Assembly (NCBI RefSeq): GCF_030704535.1 | Contig: NC_081807.1 | Coordinates: 11,299,501 to 11,363,500 of the forward strand | Origin: Vitis vinifera | Taxonomy: Eukaryota; Streptophyta; Magnoliopsida; Vitales; Vitaceae | DNA length: 64,000 nt | Reading direction: 5' to 3' | Shown: in pieces, positions 1 through 12,130 of the stretch | Layout of the letters: each line of letters begins with the position of its first letter | How positions within the stretch are numbered: the first letter of the stretch is position 1 | Notes under the pieces: generated by a model | Told to the model about the DNA's origin: nothing | What the model saw: only the letters and a program-made list of their open reading frames with translations | Database searches by the model: none | Position numbers and translations under genes: made by a program

Positions 1-2754
1 AATAATAGGAAGAACTTACATGTTTACGATATCCTTTAAGTCCTCACATGGTTTGTGATGCATAGGGTCAAGATAGTGAACTATCATTTTCCTTGGCTCA
101 ATCACTACCAAGACCCAATGAAAGCTAAAACATTAAAAACAAAAGTAGCATCTAATTAGAAATATAAATCAATCATAAAACCTCAAATTAAAGTATAATA
201 TTTGTCACTTACTTAGGGTTGTAAGGTATGAAAACATATTTAGCATCTTGGCACTCCATTAAGCGTTTTGACAACAATTGTGCTCTTTTCTCTGTTTGAG
301 GAGTACTAAGGCCTGCTCGTGATATTGTAAAAGGATTAACAAATATAAATTGTGACTCCTTTTTGGCAATATGTAGTTGATCATGCATGTGCCTATTATT
401 GTATCAAAACACCAAAAGAAAATTATCATTAGTCATATCCAATTTCATTCAACATGGGCAACTCATATTAAAAAAATAAAAACAAATGAAGATAAAAGGT
501 GCACACCATAAATAGAAGGAGATGCAGTTTGATGACACCTCTAAAGATGAAATAATGTATTCACAATCCTCTCTAGATATATATGTTTGAAATTCGACAC
601 CAAATAGTGAAATGGGGAGTTGTATTGGGTATGTCTTGTCATTACCAAGACAACCATCCACAAATTTCTGAAAATTTTTAATGACCGAATGATTTTGAGG
701 CTTAGATTTTCGAATAATTGGTGTCTTCACTATCTTCTTCTTTCCTTTATCCAACACCTATGAAAAATGAAGGAATGTTAGATATATATACTCCTAAACA
801 ATAAAATACCAAGTTACAATCAAATTTACTATAGGCATAAAATGACATACCTGAGGATGTTCAGTTTCAAGTATGACAAGGCTTGTTGGCCAATGAAGCT
901 CAAAGCCAATAGCATCCCCAACATTGATAATCCCATATGGATTTGGAAATGGGAGTCTAGCATCTGGCTTGTGTGCAACATTTATTACAACCAACCTATT
1001 CGATCCTTTTTCTTCTATTAGTGTACCAGTTGCAACAACATTTCCTTTTCTTTCCACTGCTAATTTACATTTAATTACCTTCAATACAACAAATAATATC
1101 ATTTACATAGGCTTTATATCACTTATATTAATCTTGTATTATTAGTAAGTAAATGCATACCTTGTGTTTCAGTGGTGGTTCTGGTGGTTGGGGCTCTTCT
1201 ATCATTTTAAACATTGGTTTTTCTGCTACAACTGGTTGTAAAACAAGTTGTTGTCTCATGTTATTACTACCCATATCAGAATGGGGTGTGGGGGGTGACA
1301 TAACTTGTCTTGTTGCAGCATCTTCCATCTCTTTTCGTACCATTTCCCATATTTCTTCTTTGATTTTTTTCATGTCATCAGATGGTTGATGAAAGTATGA
1401 GCTAGGCCTAACCAAACGATCTTGACCTACCACACGTCCTGGATGATCAGGCTTACCCAATGCCTGACCTAATATGTCATTTGGACCAGGTGGAGGTAGT
1501 CCAATCTCCTTAGCATTTTCTAGTAATTCTTCCTACAACAAAACATATATTAGTAATAATTTGATGAAGATGATTTACATATCAATTAAAGACAACCAAT
1601 TCAAGGTAGCTAGAAAATGAATTGTTTTAATACAAAGGATAATAGACAAATTGGTGTATAACATAACTACTCATAAAAATGATAGCATTAAGCCTCTTGC
1701 CTATTAACACCTAACGATATCATCACAAACCATAGTCACATAGACATACTAACACTATAGGCTCTAAAAGGCATAAATATGCTAACTTACTATCATGTTA
1801 ATCACTGGCTCTGTAATCTTATTAAACTTTCCTTTCTTCTCACGTGCTTTCTTCCATAAAACACTTCTATCAACCCTACCAATACCCCCTTCTGCTTGTA
1901 GCTATAAAAATTTTAACAATAAAACTCATTAGTTCAATATGATCAAGTTAATAAATAACATTTAAAAATTGGAATCATTTTCCTGTAAACAAAATATATA
2001 CTCCATTTTTTTACCGATATTGATAACTTACTATATCCTGCTCAAAACGTGCATATCCTTTTCTTCCAAGATAATGATTGTAAATGTGTTTATCTCTTCT
2101 CGATTTCTGAACCTTGCGATATTCCTAAAAAATATAGACACAAAATTAGTACATGGTGAAACTATGTAAATGTAAAAATTGAAGATGTATTAAAAATAAT
2201 GCTTAACATTAAAATGTTCAGAAAGTCTATCTTTAACAAACTGTCTCCAATGATCCTCTTGTATGAATGGGTAGATAGGAGGTGGCTTTTTCAGCTTTTC
2301 TGGGTCATTCTTGAAAGGCAATATATATTTCTTTGTCAACTTGTACTTAAAGGTTCGAAACCTGATGCCCATTAGTAGGAAACAATTCCTCTTGGAATTT
2401 TGATTCACATTAAAGCTTGTCTACAAAATAGCAACCCATGTTAGCTCATGTTAATGAATGTATACAATAATTATATATGAAAGCTATAGATAGACTTACC
2501 GTGATCAAATCCCATAACTTCTCCTTAGTCTCTTTAGGGACTTTCCTCCAACTCTCAACAACTATTGGCACATGGGTTCTAGTTATTGTACCAAGATAAC
2601 TACTTAGTTGAATTGAATTTTCCCCAATGTGACTACCAAGGCTATTGTATTCAATATTGAGTTTTATCCCTTTACTTCGATTTTTTGCAATCTCTGGTTT
2701 CAATGTACTACCTCTATGCTTTACTTTTGGCATTTCCTCTTCTTCTTGATCCAT
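1..2754 (-). CDS. CACTA second gene: Transposase_24-like protein with C-terminal Ulp1-like protease domain (partial)
   Basis: A multi-exon gene whose 3' end is outside the window. Exon-like blocks: 2446-2754 (start MDQEEEEMPKVKHRG, then a conserved VPIVVESWRKVPKETKEKLW block), about 2190-2408 (PPPIYPFIQEDHWRQFV), short blocks near 2100 and 1800-1900, 1128-1550 (EIWEMVRKEMEDA), 794-1102, and 449-757. The first 400 bp encode a C48/Ulp1-like cysteine protease segment with HWVLVVIEP at about 94-120 and YLDP at about 64-75, the expected catalytic His and Asp; the catalytic Cys would lie beyond the window. In plant CACTA elements this gene is the TNPA-like or accessory factor; the role of its protease domain in transposition is unknown. 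Exon borders are approximate. Intron donors and acceptors look intact in most blocks. Confidence 0.7.
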
Positions 2755-3068
2755 ATTTGTGTGGAAGATATCAAGTAAATGTGCAAACTAGTACTCCACC
2801 AACAAACCTGTAAAATGACTCAAAAGCAAGATTAGTATATCCTTGCATATATTTCCTATAATTAAATTGGTCATTCACAAATATAGTTTTAATGAAAAAG
2901 AAATTTAGGAATGAGAGTTTCAAGTTATGTGAGCATAAAATCAAAACATGATAATAAAAAATAATATAAATCTAGTTCCATGGACAACAAAAAAGATAGT
3001 TAAATGAAGATTGAAGTGGTACCTTTGAATAACATATGTTTATGATGCATGAAAGAAATTTAGGATGA

Positions 3069-3070
<2 letters not shown>

Positions 3071-3119
<49 letters not shown>
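3071..3119. repeat. (TA)n microsatellite
   Basis: About 24 uninterrupted TA units between the two CACTA genes; likely length-polymorphic. Confidence 0.95.
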
Positions 3120-3121
<2 letters not shown>

Positions 3122-3216
3122 TGAGCAATATATAGAAGCTAAGCTAATGTGCAACTTAAGGAAAATAATAAGTGAAATGCCTTATTATATCTCATGTCAA
3201 GGGTACAACATATTAT

Positions 3217-6200
3217 TTAATTATTTTCAATCCATATGCCCTCACAATCTTCTCTCATGTATATTGCCTCTGATTCATCCATAACATCAAATGATTCAAC
3301 TTCTGGCATTGAACTTATAAAGGGGTGATGTTCCATGCAATTATCAGTGAAGTCATCCAGTTCTTCCATGTTGTTGAAATCTTTTGGAGGAATTGAGAGA
3401 ACTATTGACCATTTGGGATCAAGTTGGTCTTCAACATAGAAGACTTGCTTGGCTTGTGATGCTAAAATAAATGGATCCGATTTGTGACTAATTTTGGAGA
3501 AGTCAACTAATGTGAACCCGAGTTCATCCACTTTTATACCATTCTTGTTGTCAACCCAATCACACTTGAAAATTGGAATTCTGAACATGTTGTAATCAAG
3601 ATCCCATATCTCCTTAACGACCCCATAAAAGCAAAGTTCACCAAAAACTGGGTTCTTATCCTTAGAACTGGCAATTTGCATAGTCCCTGCTAAAATGCTA
3701 ACACCACTATTTTGGGTGACGCATGTCATATCGCGTTCCTTAGTATGGTAACGACACCCATTAATGATGTATCCAGGATATTTGACCACCTGGTGAGTAG
3801 GGCCATGTGCTAACCACCTAAGCGTGTTGGGAATATCTTGCCCGTTATCGATAGCCTCTTCAACCTGTGTGTAATCAAAACATAATTGGAAACTTGTGGT
3901 ATTTTCAACATATTAAAATAATTTTTGAAAACTAAGAGATTACCTTTCCTTTAAGCCAATATGTAAAACAACGCATATGTTCTTCTTGCAACCAAATTTG
4001 TCTCTTAGATTGTCGAGGGTATTGAGACTTCAACCAATTCATGTGTTCCCTATAACATTATAGACAAGGAATGCAAACTTAGGATTTCATCATTATGTTA
4101 TGAAATTATAAAAAAATAAAGGTAAATTTTTCTTACTCAATGTATGGTTGGACGATAGTTGTATTCTCTAACACATAATGATGTGCTTGTAACCACAATT
4201 TATGATCAATGTTGGTAGAACGACCACCAGTTATAGGTCTACCAAATTTGTTGTCATAATTGTTACTTTTTGGAATTCCAATTGCATGAGTCCCTGATAA
4301 ATATTCAGTACAAAATTCGACAGCTTCCTCTGCTAAATAGCACTCAGCAATGCATCCTTCAGGCCGATTATGATTGCGAACATATCCTTTAAGAACTTTC
4401 ATATACCTTTCAAATGGGTACATCCACCTAAAGTAAACTGGACCACATAGTCGCACTTCCCTTATCAAATGCACTGTTAAATGAAGCATAATATCAAAAA
4501 ATGAAGGTGGAAAATACTTTTCAAGTAAGCACAACGTGACCACTAACTCATTATGTACTTCATTCAATTTTGGCACATCAACCACTTTTGTACATAATTT
4601 ATTGAAGAAGATACACAATCTTGATATAGTATATCTCACATGCTTTGGCAAAACAGAACGTAATGCCACTGGCAACAGTTGTTGCATAAGTGCATGGTAG
4701 TCATGAGATTTTAAACCAAACAACTTCAATTCCTCTAAGGAGACAAGATTTCTAAAATTTGAGCAATACCCCTCAGGGACCTTCAAATTAGACAACGTTT
4801 GACAAACTAATTTTTTCTCATTTCTGGATAGTGAAAAACATGCAGGGGGAAGGTAGGTCTTTTTCAAGTCAACTCTTGGGAAAAGTTCAGACCTTAAACC
4901 CATTTCAACTAGGTCAAGTCGAGCATTAAGTCCATCCTTTGTTTTCCCTGGGATGTTAAACAAAGTACCAATAACACTTTCACAGACATTCTTTTCGATG
5001 TGCATAACATCCAAGTTGTGACGGACATGAAGATATTTCCAATATTCTAACTCAAAAAATATGGACTTTTTTTTCCAACAATTTGTGTTCACATCAGATT
5101 CAAGAGATTTTATCTTCATTTTCCCCCAAGAAATAGGAATGAGATCAACTTTTTCAAGTATTTCTTCCCCACTCAAAATTTTAGGAGGAATCCTAAAATC
5201 TTGTTCACCATTGAATGCCTTCTTTTGTCTCCGATAGGGATGGTTATGTGGAAGAAATCGTCGGTGACCCATATACGAGTTTTTCCTACCATGCTTTAAT
5301 CTTTTAGAATATGTTCCTTCTCCACATATTGGACATGCATAATATCCTTTCACAGTGCAACCAGCTAAGTTTCCATATGCAGGAAAATCATTGATTGTCC
5401 ATAAAAGGATGGCCTTTAAAGTAAAAACCTCACGCAAGTGTGCATCATAAGTCTCAACTCCTTTTTCCCACAAAGTTTTAAGGTCATCCACCAATGGACT
5501 CAAGTAAACATCTATATTTTTACCAGGTTGTCGTGGTCCTGAGATCAATAATGATAGCATCATAAACTTCCTTTTCATGCACAACCAAGGAGGAAGGTTG
5601 TATATGACCAATATAACAGGCCAACAACTATGTCTACTGCTCATAGACTTATGAGGATTTATACCATCTGTTGAGAGTGCTAGTCTAAGGTTTCGCGGTT
5701 CAGAAGCAAAATTAGGCCACATATGGTCAACTAGTTTCCACGCTGAGGAGTCTGATGGGTGGTGTAGTTTACCATCACATTCTTTATCCTTGGCATGCCA
5801 CATAAGATGTTTAGCGGTTTCTGAGGATTGGAACATCCTTTTGAATCTAGGGATTGGTGGGAAATACCACAAAACCTTTGCAGGAACCCCCTTCTTAATC
5901 TTCTCCCCCTCATTGTTTATCTTCCACCTTGACTTTCCACAAGTTGGGCATGCAATAGCATCCTTATACTGGTTTCTATACAAAATACAATCATTAGGAC
6001 ATGCATGAATTTTTTGATATTCCATACCAAGAGCACTGAACGTCTTTTTAGCTTCATACATGGACAACGGCATCTCATTATTCAATGGCAACATATCTCC
6101 AAGCAACTGAAGCAATTCTGAGAATCCTTTGTCAGACCAACCATAACGTGCTTTTAAGTTGTAAAGTTTTACCAATGCTGACAACTTTGTGTATTTCATG

Positions 6201-6604
6201 CATCCAGGATATAAAGGTTTTTCTGCATCTTCAAGTAACCTTCCAAACACTTGGGGATCATTCATACAATTAACTTGTGCAGCATTAACCATATCTATTG
6301 TATCAGCAACATCATTATACTCGCCTTTGTCATAACGTTGTTGTGAGACATTTGAAAATCCTCCACTGGGACCCTTTTCTCCATGCCAATACCATACTCG
6401 ATAACTGAGATCTATTCCATTAAAGAACAAATGCTCTCTAATGACTTGAGGAGTTTGACATAACATATTTCCACAACGTAAGCATGGGCATTTTATAGAG
6501 GTATGGTTGGTTGAATGTGCTAATGCGAAATTGATAAAGTTTTCAACTCCTTCATCATACTCAACTGACCTTCTATCTTTTGACATCCAATCTCGATTTT
6601 CCAT
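3217..6604 (-). CDS. TNP2-type CACTA transposase (Transposase_21, DUF4218, DUF4216)
   Basis: The catalytic transposase of the CACTA element, which cuts at the element ends. Exon 1 is 6604 to about 4135 (start MENRDWMSKDRRSVEYDEGV): an N-terminal transposase-associated domain with a CPCLRCGN zinc motif, a Transposase_21 core with paired cysteines (CPTCGKSRW, CPICGEGTYSKRL), then the DUF4218 block (HNLDVMHIEKNVCESVIGTL to YMKVLKGYVRN). Splicing GA|GTAAGA to TATAG|GGAACAC leads in frame to exon 2 (4049-3944, EHMRCFTYWLKGK); a second intron ends CACAG at 3865 and leads to exon 3 (3864-3217) with the DUF4216 block (KCDWVDNKNGIKVDELGFT and VFYVEDQLDPKWSIVL). I see no stop or frameshift inside the exons, so this copy may still be coding-competent. 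Start chosen as the first Met of the long frame; it matches the usual family N-terminus. Confidence 0.85.
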
Positions 6605-8586
6605 TTTAATTAAAATAATGGAATATATATCCTATACAAGAGAAATGCAAAACTTGTTAATATTAAGAACAAAAAAATTGAAGTACATCTTTTTTCAACA
6701 TAATATTGAATATATTTAAATAACTAAATGTAACTTAAATAGGCAAGAACAAAACTTAATATGCATTAGTACACAAAATAGTTGTCAAAAGTTTGTGAAA
6801 TAATATACATCAGTATTATGCTTCATCTGGTATTGTTAAACTTTTCTTTTGCTTTAGTATGTGCAACAAAGTACAATAACTTAAGCATAAATATTGTAAC
6901 TTTTCAACTAAATATTCATCTCCATTAAATAAAACTAATAATCCAAAAAAATGAAAGCAAACTAATGCCATAACTTAAATATTAATGGAATATACTCCAC
7001 TTGGTCTCTTCCATATTAAACATATGAACTAATAAAACACCTCACTATAGTGCCAAAAACACAAAAACAATTGCAGGCATAAGAAACATAGATGACAAGC
7101 TATTTTCTCTGAAGTTACATCAATTTCTTACTGATTTTTCTTTCACTTAAGTTTTATAAGATTTCATACAATTCTTATTTATAATTTATAACAGAAAGTT
7201 TTATGAATATTCATGGGGTTCACAAATAGTCAATAGCTTAATATGAAATGAAGATCAAAAGGCCAAAAGTGGTAAGAGTTTATAGGATTTTTACAAGTAA
7301 TCTCTTTCTTCAGGATCTTCACTGCTTCTGATACACTATCCTGAAAATTAAAGCATAAACAATCAGCATTATAATGTAATTTTAGCAGTATCATCCAACA
7401 AATCAGTTTATTAACCATCTACACCAACACACTCATAATTCAATAGCCAAATAAAATTTGATTGTTAATTATTTGGCCAAGAATTTCATCAGAAGGGTTG
7501 ATGATTATGATCACAGTACTGGATGGTTTTCTTGTATAATTCTGGACATCCAAGATTAGAAGCTCATGTCAGTACTAAATTTGATGGGGATTTTTCCTTC
7601 TGTTCCAGGTCTCAACTGTGCTTGCTATTACAAACCAGAACTGGGTTATCAAACAATTGGTTTGTTATTACATTCATGGATCTTGCATTTGAGTCATCTG
7701 CTTGGGAATTTGATTATTAGAATCAAATGGAATGGAATGTAACTTCCTTCAGGTACAAAAAAAATGGTAGGAGCTTAAAGCCAAAGGCACTTCATTTTTT
7801 ATGGAGTATCAAAATGCAGAGAAGTCAGTTTACCTTCACACTCCACTAGTGCCTTCTGGAAAATGTATGGACAACTTCAGTTTACCTTCTACAAGACCAA
7901 TTATGTTTGATTTGATCTCTCTTCATAGGTATGATTCTGCATCATATATGACAGAAGTATCAATATCTGTGCAAAGAATGCTTTGGTGAAGGAAAGGAAA
8001 AGAGGAGTACAGTGTTGATTTGGGCACAAAGAGTATATTTATATGGAAAAAGTATAAAGTATTTCTCCTTCATGTACAAGTATGTATGTATCCTGACAAA
8101 CATTTTGGTTGTCTATGGCTTATCAGTGTGAGGCTTTTAAACTAGTGGTTGAGGATGTTGACAAGGGACATTCTGGTTTTAATAAGATGCCCAAACAGGC
8201 TTTTAGTCTTCCATCAAAGTCTTGAATTCTCAACGCAAAAGAGAGAGTTGGTTCTCTTTTGGCTGATGTTGGGGTTGAATGCAGCACCTATATACCTTTT
8301 GATTCTGCTTCTTCCTCAGATGCAATATGCTTGGAGTGCATCAATCTGGATACTAAAGACCATCCCTTTGTCTTTGGATGCACCTTTGGCCCAGAAATAA
8401 ATGCCAACAAGTATTCAAACACTGTGAGGGTGGCTCTTCTAACTCTCTTAATAAGCCTTCTAAACCCACAGTTTCACGTTCTTTGTCTAGGTAGAGAAGT
8501 CACACTTGCTCGTCAAATCCCGCAAGGACTTGTGGATTGCCTTCTTCATCTTCTTCCTTGAAACTAAGTATTCTCTAAACTCATTT
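6605..8586. other. CACTA internal spacer with unassigned coding-like pieces
   Basis: No complete gene. 6605-7200 is AT-rich non-coding DNA, probably CACTA promoter or leader. A coding-like piece at about 7259-7345 on the minus strand reads DSVSEAVKILKKEITCKN; one at about 8220-8400 on the + strand reads VGVECSTYIPFDSASSSD and CLECINLDTKDHPFVFGC. I do not recognise either. Since identifiable host fragments follow at 8587-10846, these may also be captured exons, but that is not shown. Confidence 0.35.
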
Positions 8587-8930
8587 TCAGGCTAAGACCT
8601 TGTTGATTTCTTGTATGCTAAGTGGGTCTAGTGGGTGATGAGTGGTCTCAGCCGAGTGAGCTATGGATTTGGGGTTCTGGGTCTCTAAGATCGAGTATTT
8701 TCTGTTCCGGGAACCGCACCAGGGTGTGGTTAGAGAACAGCCAACGTACTGTTGTGTGGCTAGAGGGTACCATGAACATGGAAAAAGAACCAAAACCACA
8801 AGGAGAATCAAACAAAAGGGAAGATATGAAGTAGCTTGCATCTCTCTCCCGACAGAAAGAGAGAAGAGTATGAACTGTATGATACAGGCAGACCGATACA
8901 GGTAGAACTTTTGACAGGGGTTCTCAAGCC
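8587..8930 (-). pseudogene. Captured fragment, probable copper amine oxidase N-terminus
   Basis: The minus strand encodes a hydrophobic signal-peptide-like stretch (YLPFCLILLVVLVLF) and, about 50 codons later, HHPLDPLSIQEINKV. HPLDPL-x-x-x-EI is the start of the mature N2 domain of plant primary (copper) amine oxidases, apoplastic or peroxisomal enzymes that oxidise polyamines. The frame then stops and none of the catalytic part (topaquinone Tyr, copper His residues) is present. It lies inside the CACTA element in the same orientation as the transposase and is best read as a captured first exon. The identification rests on one short motif, so confidence is moderate. Confidence 0.45.
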
Positions 8931-9379
8931 ACTCAACAGTGGACATAGAGGAAGGTTTGGGGACCCAACGCCATGTGCTATTGACAAATATCAATGCCAA
9001 GTTGTTATGCGAGCCTACAACTACTTCAAATAGCCTTAAAAGTACTGCAATAGTGGGCAGTTTCTAACCCGTTTGGTACTTAGAGACATAAAGAGTTATT
9101 GACTTGCAGGCCAAAATTATTTCCAAATTCCAACTTTGAGAGAGCAGAAAATAACACAATTGTAACATTTTCTCCTCTTCAAAATTTCTACTTTCAAGTA
9201 ACGATTGAAAAGTCTGATAGTTTGCCCAGATTTTTAGTTGGGACCTGACAGCAAAACACACCAGAAAATTCAGCCAACTACTATATTGTGATGTTTTGTC
9301 AAATATCCCGATTTATTGCAAATCGACTTTTTCTTCTTTCTTGATGTATAGTTGTGCTTTGGCACTTTCTGTAATCTTA

Positions 9380-9691
9380 TCATAAATTGACAATTTTTCT
9401 TGTGCAAGCAATAGTGCTTACAGTCAATAGCAAAAGATATGCATCTTTTACCTCAGTAACCCATTTCTGGCTTGATTGTTGGACCATGACTTGCTGAGAG
9501 AGTGGCACCAGAAGCAAATTCCCTAAACCATCATACAAATTTGCAAGGCTACTTAGATTGTTGCTTACTGATAATGAAGAACAGTTGGCTTCGGAATCTC
9601 CTAATCTACACTTAATTGAGGAATCAATGGATGAGGCTTTGAGGGCAAGCTGATGGATTGAGCATGGAAACTGACAGAGATCTTTAGTCAT
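9380..9691 (-). pseudogene. Captured fragment of a DUF241 (BPS1-like) protein
   Basis: The minus strand reads FPCSIHQLALKASSIDSSI, then SLANLYDGLGNLLLVPLSQQ and SSQKWVTEVKDAYLLLLTV. The last two are the characteristic N-terminal block of plant DUF241 proteins, where L-x-x-LY-x-x-x-x-LL-x-LP-x-x-Q is followed by KWV-x-E. Family members are about 280-400 residues; only about 100 are present and the frame ends after TIACTRKIVNL. It is a partial copy within the CACTA element in the transposase orientation. The function of DUF241 proteins is poorly defined, and this piece is unlikely to encode a working one. Confidence 0.6.
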
Positions 9692-9762
9692 AGACAGGAA
9701 GTAATATTGCCCTTCTGAAACAAATCCCGAATGGCTACAACCTTAAAGAACAGATACATAAT

Positions 9763-10575
9763 TTATCTGATCAGGCACATTTCCCATATTTGACTCAAAC
9801 AAACTCCAAGAATAGTTGCAAGAGTGAACTGATCCGAAGCCACAGGCACCTCTCTCATTTGATTAAATAATACCAAAGCTTCTTCTTGAAACCCAGCCTG
9901 TGCAACTCCCCCAATTAAAGAGGTCCAAGAGACTGCATTAGGCTCTGTTAAGCCATCAAATACCTGCCTTGCAAATTCCAAGCGTCCAGATTTTGCATAC
10001 ATATCAATCAAACCGCACCCTGCATACACATCAAGACGTGGTTCCATGCGAACAATCCGTGCATGCAGATGTGCACCCCATTCCAGATCATAAATGCTGG
10101 TGCACGCACTAAGAACACTAGCATATGTCATGGAATTAGGTCTAAAACCTTGGTTCCACATCTCAAGGAACGTATTAAGAGTTTCAGCGCCAAACCCATG
10201 TTGCGACAAGATTGAAATCATAGTATTCCAAGAAACAGTGTCGCGCTCAGGCATTTTAGCAAACAACTCAAGAGCCTTTTTAACGCTGCCATATTTTGAA
10301 TAACCATAAATCATACTATTCCAACAAAACAAACTTGGATTCGGGGTCCTACAAAACACTTTCTGGGCGAAATCCATTGCACCACACTTGATGTACATAT
10401 TAAGAACTGAAGTTTCAACACAAGTGTCCATTCCAAAATCAAATTTCTCTGCAAAACCATGCAATTGCAAAGCTAACAATAGATTACATACTGCAAAGCC
10501 AATATGATACGGGTGGGACCCCGAAATCAAGATCCATTCAATTTTATACCCACTAATCCATTCCAATTTTCTCAT
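9763..10575 (-). pseudogene. Captured fragment of a PLS-class pentatricopeptide repeat protein
   Basis: An open frame of about 270 codons with successive PPR units: NMYIKCGAMDFAQKVFCR, CWNSMIYGYSKYGSVKKALE, DTVSWNTMISILSQHGFGAE, PNSMTYASVLSACTS, GLIDMYAKSGRLEFARQVFD, NAVSWTSLIGGVAQAGFQEE and SDQFTLATILGVC. PLS-class PPR proteins bind organellar RNA and usually end in E or DYW domains. Here the frame stops shortly after the last repeat, without E/DYW, so this is the N-terminal half at most. At its upstream end the frame runs through a junction near 10575-10620 into a different gene (ARF-GEF fragment). It lies inside the CACTA boundary and on the same strand as the transposase. Whether the chimera is transcribed cannot be seen. 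Confidence 0.75.
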
Positions 10576-10599
10576 CACATTTAGACCCATTCGGAACTT

Positions 10600-10846
10600 C
10601 CACCACTGGAAATCGAACTACGGAGAAAATAACCTTAAGCACGGCGAGGTCAACCACGTCCTCACCACTGCTGGCTGATTTCCATACTGCCTCTATCATC
10701 TCCTTCCCATCAATCACGCCGCGGATCAGCCCTAACGAATATAACTTGAACAACCACTCCAACGCTGGCTCCATAACCTTCACGAAGGCTGAATCAAGAG
10801 CCAGTAGAAGAGGCTGCCAAACAAACCCTTTTCTTGGGGATTTCAA
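10600..10846 (-). pseudogene. Captured fragment of a BIG-type ARF guanine-exchange factor
   Basis: The minus strand reads WQPLLLALDSAFVKVMEPAL, EWLFKLYSLGLIRGVID and SGEDVVDLAVLKVIFSVVR. This matches the N-terminal dimerisation/cyclophilin-binding region of plant BIG/SEC7 ARF-GEFs (typical pattern PL-x-LALDSA-x-x-KVVEPALDC-x-FKLFSLGLIRGE). Those proteins are about 1,700 residues and act in vesicle traffic; only about 75 residues are here, with no SEC7 domain. The piece adjoins the PPR fragment directly, so two unrelated genes have been joined inside the CACTA element. Confidence 0.65.
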
Positions 10847-11221
10847 ATTTCAGATTTCAGACAATGGGACGTGTTCACCGTATGGGCATTCTGTACCTAT
10901 TTATTAAAAATCATTCCTTTTTTCCTGTTTTTCACTTTTTTTTTAATGACTTGATCATGTGTTTGGTTTAAATTACAAAATCAATTAATCTACAGTTTTT
11001 TCTTATATACTAGAAGATTAAACCTAAGTTTTTCTTCCCTACAACTCAAGAAAACACAATTCACAAAAATCATAATACAAAGATGTTGAAACAATTAATA
11101 TAATGACATTAATAAAAAAAAAAAAAAATTATACATCTAAGAGATTTTGGATTACCTTGGAGTCCACAAAGTAAAGAATGTCGGTTGTGAACGTGTTGAT
11201 TATGGGTGAGAGAAAAGGTTG

Positions 11222-11415
11222 AAGAAGATCATGATTTTATGTATAGGGTTTATATATTGATATTTTTTAGATTGTGGGTGAAATATGGAAACAATGGGAT
11301 TTTTATATATTATCCATCATTATTACTTCTAATTGTGGGTGCAATAGAGAAACAATTGGATTTTTATATATTATCCATCATTATTACTTCTAAAATTGGG
11401 CTCATTAAGTTATAA
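11222..11415. repeat. Two-copy tandem duplication of about 61 bp
   Basis: A block containing GGATTTTTATATATTATCC followed by ATCATTATTACTTCTAA occurs at about 11298 and again about 61 bp later, inside the CACTA 5' region. Confidence 0.7.
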
Positions 11416-11439
11416 TACTTAAAAAAAATTATTTTATAT

Positions 11440-11612
11440 GATGTCACTTCCCAAAAAGTGACACTATAAATATAAAACTAATATCATCTAACTACCTCAA
11501 TTGAAGAATTTTTATATGATGTGTCACATTTATTAATTATAAACCCTATGGTGTCATTATTTTAAAAGTGACACCATAAATAGTGACACCATAAACTATT
11601 TTTGTAGTAGTG
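11440..11612 (-). repeat. CACTA 5' terminus with subterminal repeats
   Basis: GTGACACCATAAA occurs at 11568-11580 and 11583-11595; the inverted form ATGGTGTCA and the related ATGTCACTTCCC and GTGACACTATAAA lie just inward. Clustered short repeats next to the CACTA motif are the binding sites of the TNPA-type protein in known elements. The terminus itself is TTTTTGTAGTAGTG on the + strand, ending at 11612. Confidence 0.75.
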
Positions 11613-12130
11613 TTATAATAATAATAATCCTTGTGTTTGTTCGTTGTGCCCAAAAAGGAAGATAAAAAACAAACACAAAGTACCATCTCTGTGAACTTTG
11701 TATAATAAATTATTAATAATGAACCAACGCCCAAATTTAGATTTCTTATTGCACCACTTCTTGATTCAAGTATTTTTTTTTGGACTTGTTCCTAGCTTCT
11801 TCAAATAGTCATTCAAACGAAGACTAAGAAATAAATATGATTTAATGGTAAAATAAATATTAAAATTTTAAATTTTAAATTAAAATTATGATTTTAATTT
11901 AAATTTCTAATTTAAAACTAATTTTCTAATTTTTAAATAAAATTTTAATTTTTGAATAATATATAAATTTTTATTTTTATTTTTATAATTATTTTAAATT
12001 TTAATAATTTATAAATTGTATATTTATGACGTCATCGGTTCGACTGCGGTTTGACTGTCGGTCCGACCAATGAACCGTGAATCGGTAACTTTTTCGGTTC
12101 AATGACCGGTCCGATTATGAAAACATTGCC
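11613..12130. mobile_element. AT-rich segment with GGTTCG-type repeat end, possible MITE
   Basis: From 11860 to 12025 the sequence is almost pure A/T. From about 12028 to 12128 it switches to alternating CGGTTCGACTG, CGGTCCGACC, TCGGTTCAATG and ACCGGTCCGATTATG, a low-complexity pattern common at the ends of small plant DNA elements. Homology with the upstream DNA of the other LecRK copies starts only at about 12130 (TGCAACACT). Something therefore replaced the promoter of copy 1. I cannot define both ends or a target duplication. Confidence 0.4.

Larger units (their letters stand above)
1..11612 (-). mobile_element. CACTA (En/Spm) DNA transposon, left end outside window
   Basis: A CACTA-superfamily transposon read on the minus strand. 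It holds a TNP2-type transposase gene (3217-6604) followed by a Transposase_24/Ulp1-type gene (1-2754), the usual plant CACTA order. Its 5' end is placed at 11612: the minus strand there begins CACTACTACAAAAATAG, the CACTA terminal signature, with subterminal repeats just inside. The 3-bp target duplication would be tta at 11613-11615, but the partner end is off the window. Between the transposase start (6604) and this terminus lie about 5 kb holding pieces of host genes, mostly on the same strand. That the terminus belongs to the same element as the transposase genes is inference; it could belong to a second, overlapping CACTA. Confidence 0.8.

Noticed and set aside
5790..6719. + strand frames in the CACTA transposase
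   Set aside because: Antisense shadows of the TNP2 exon.
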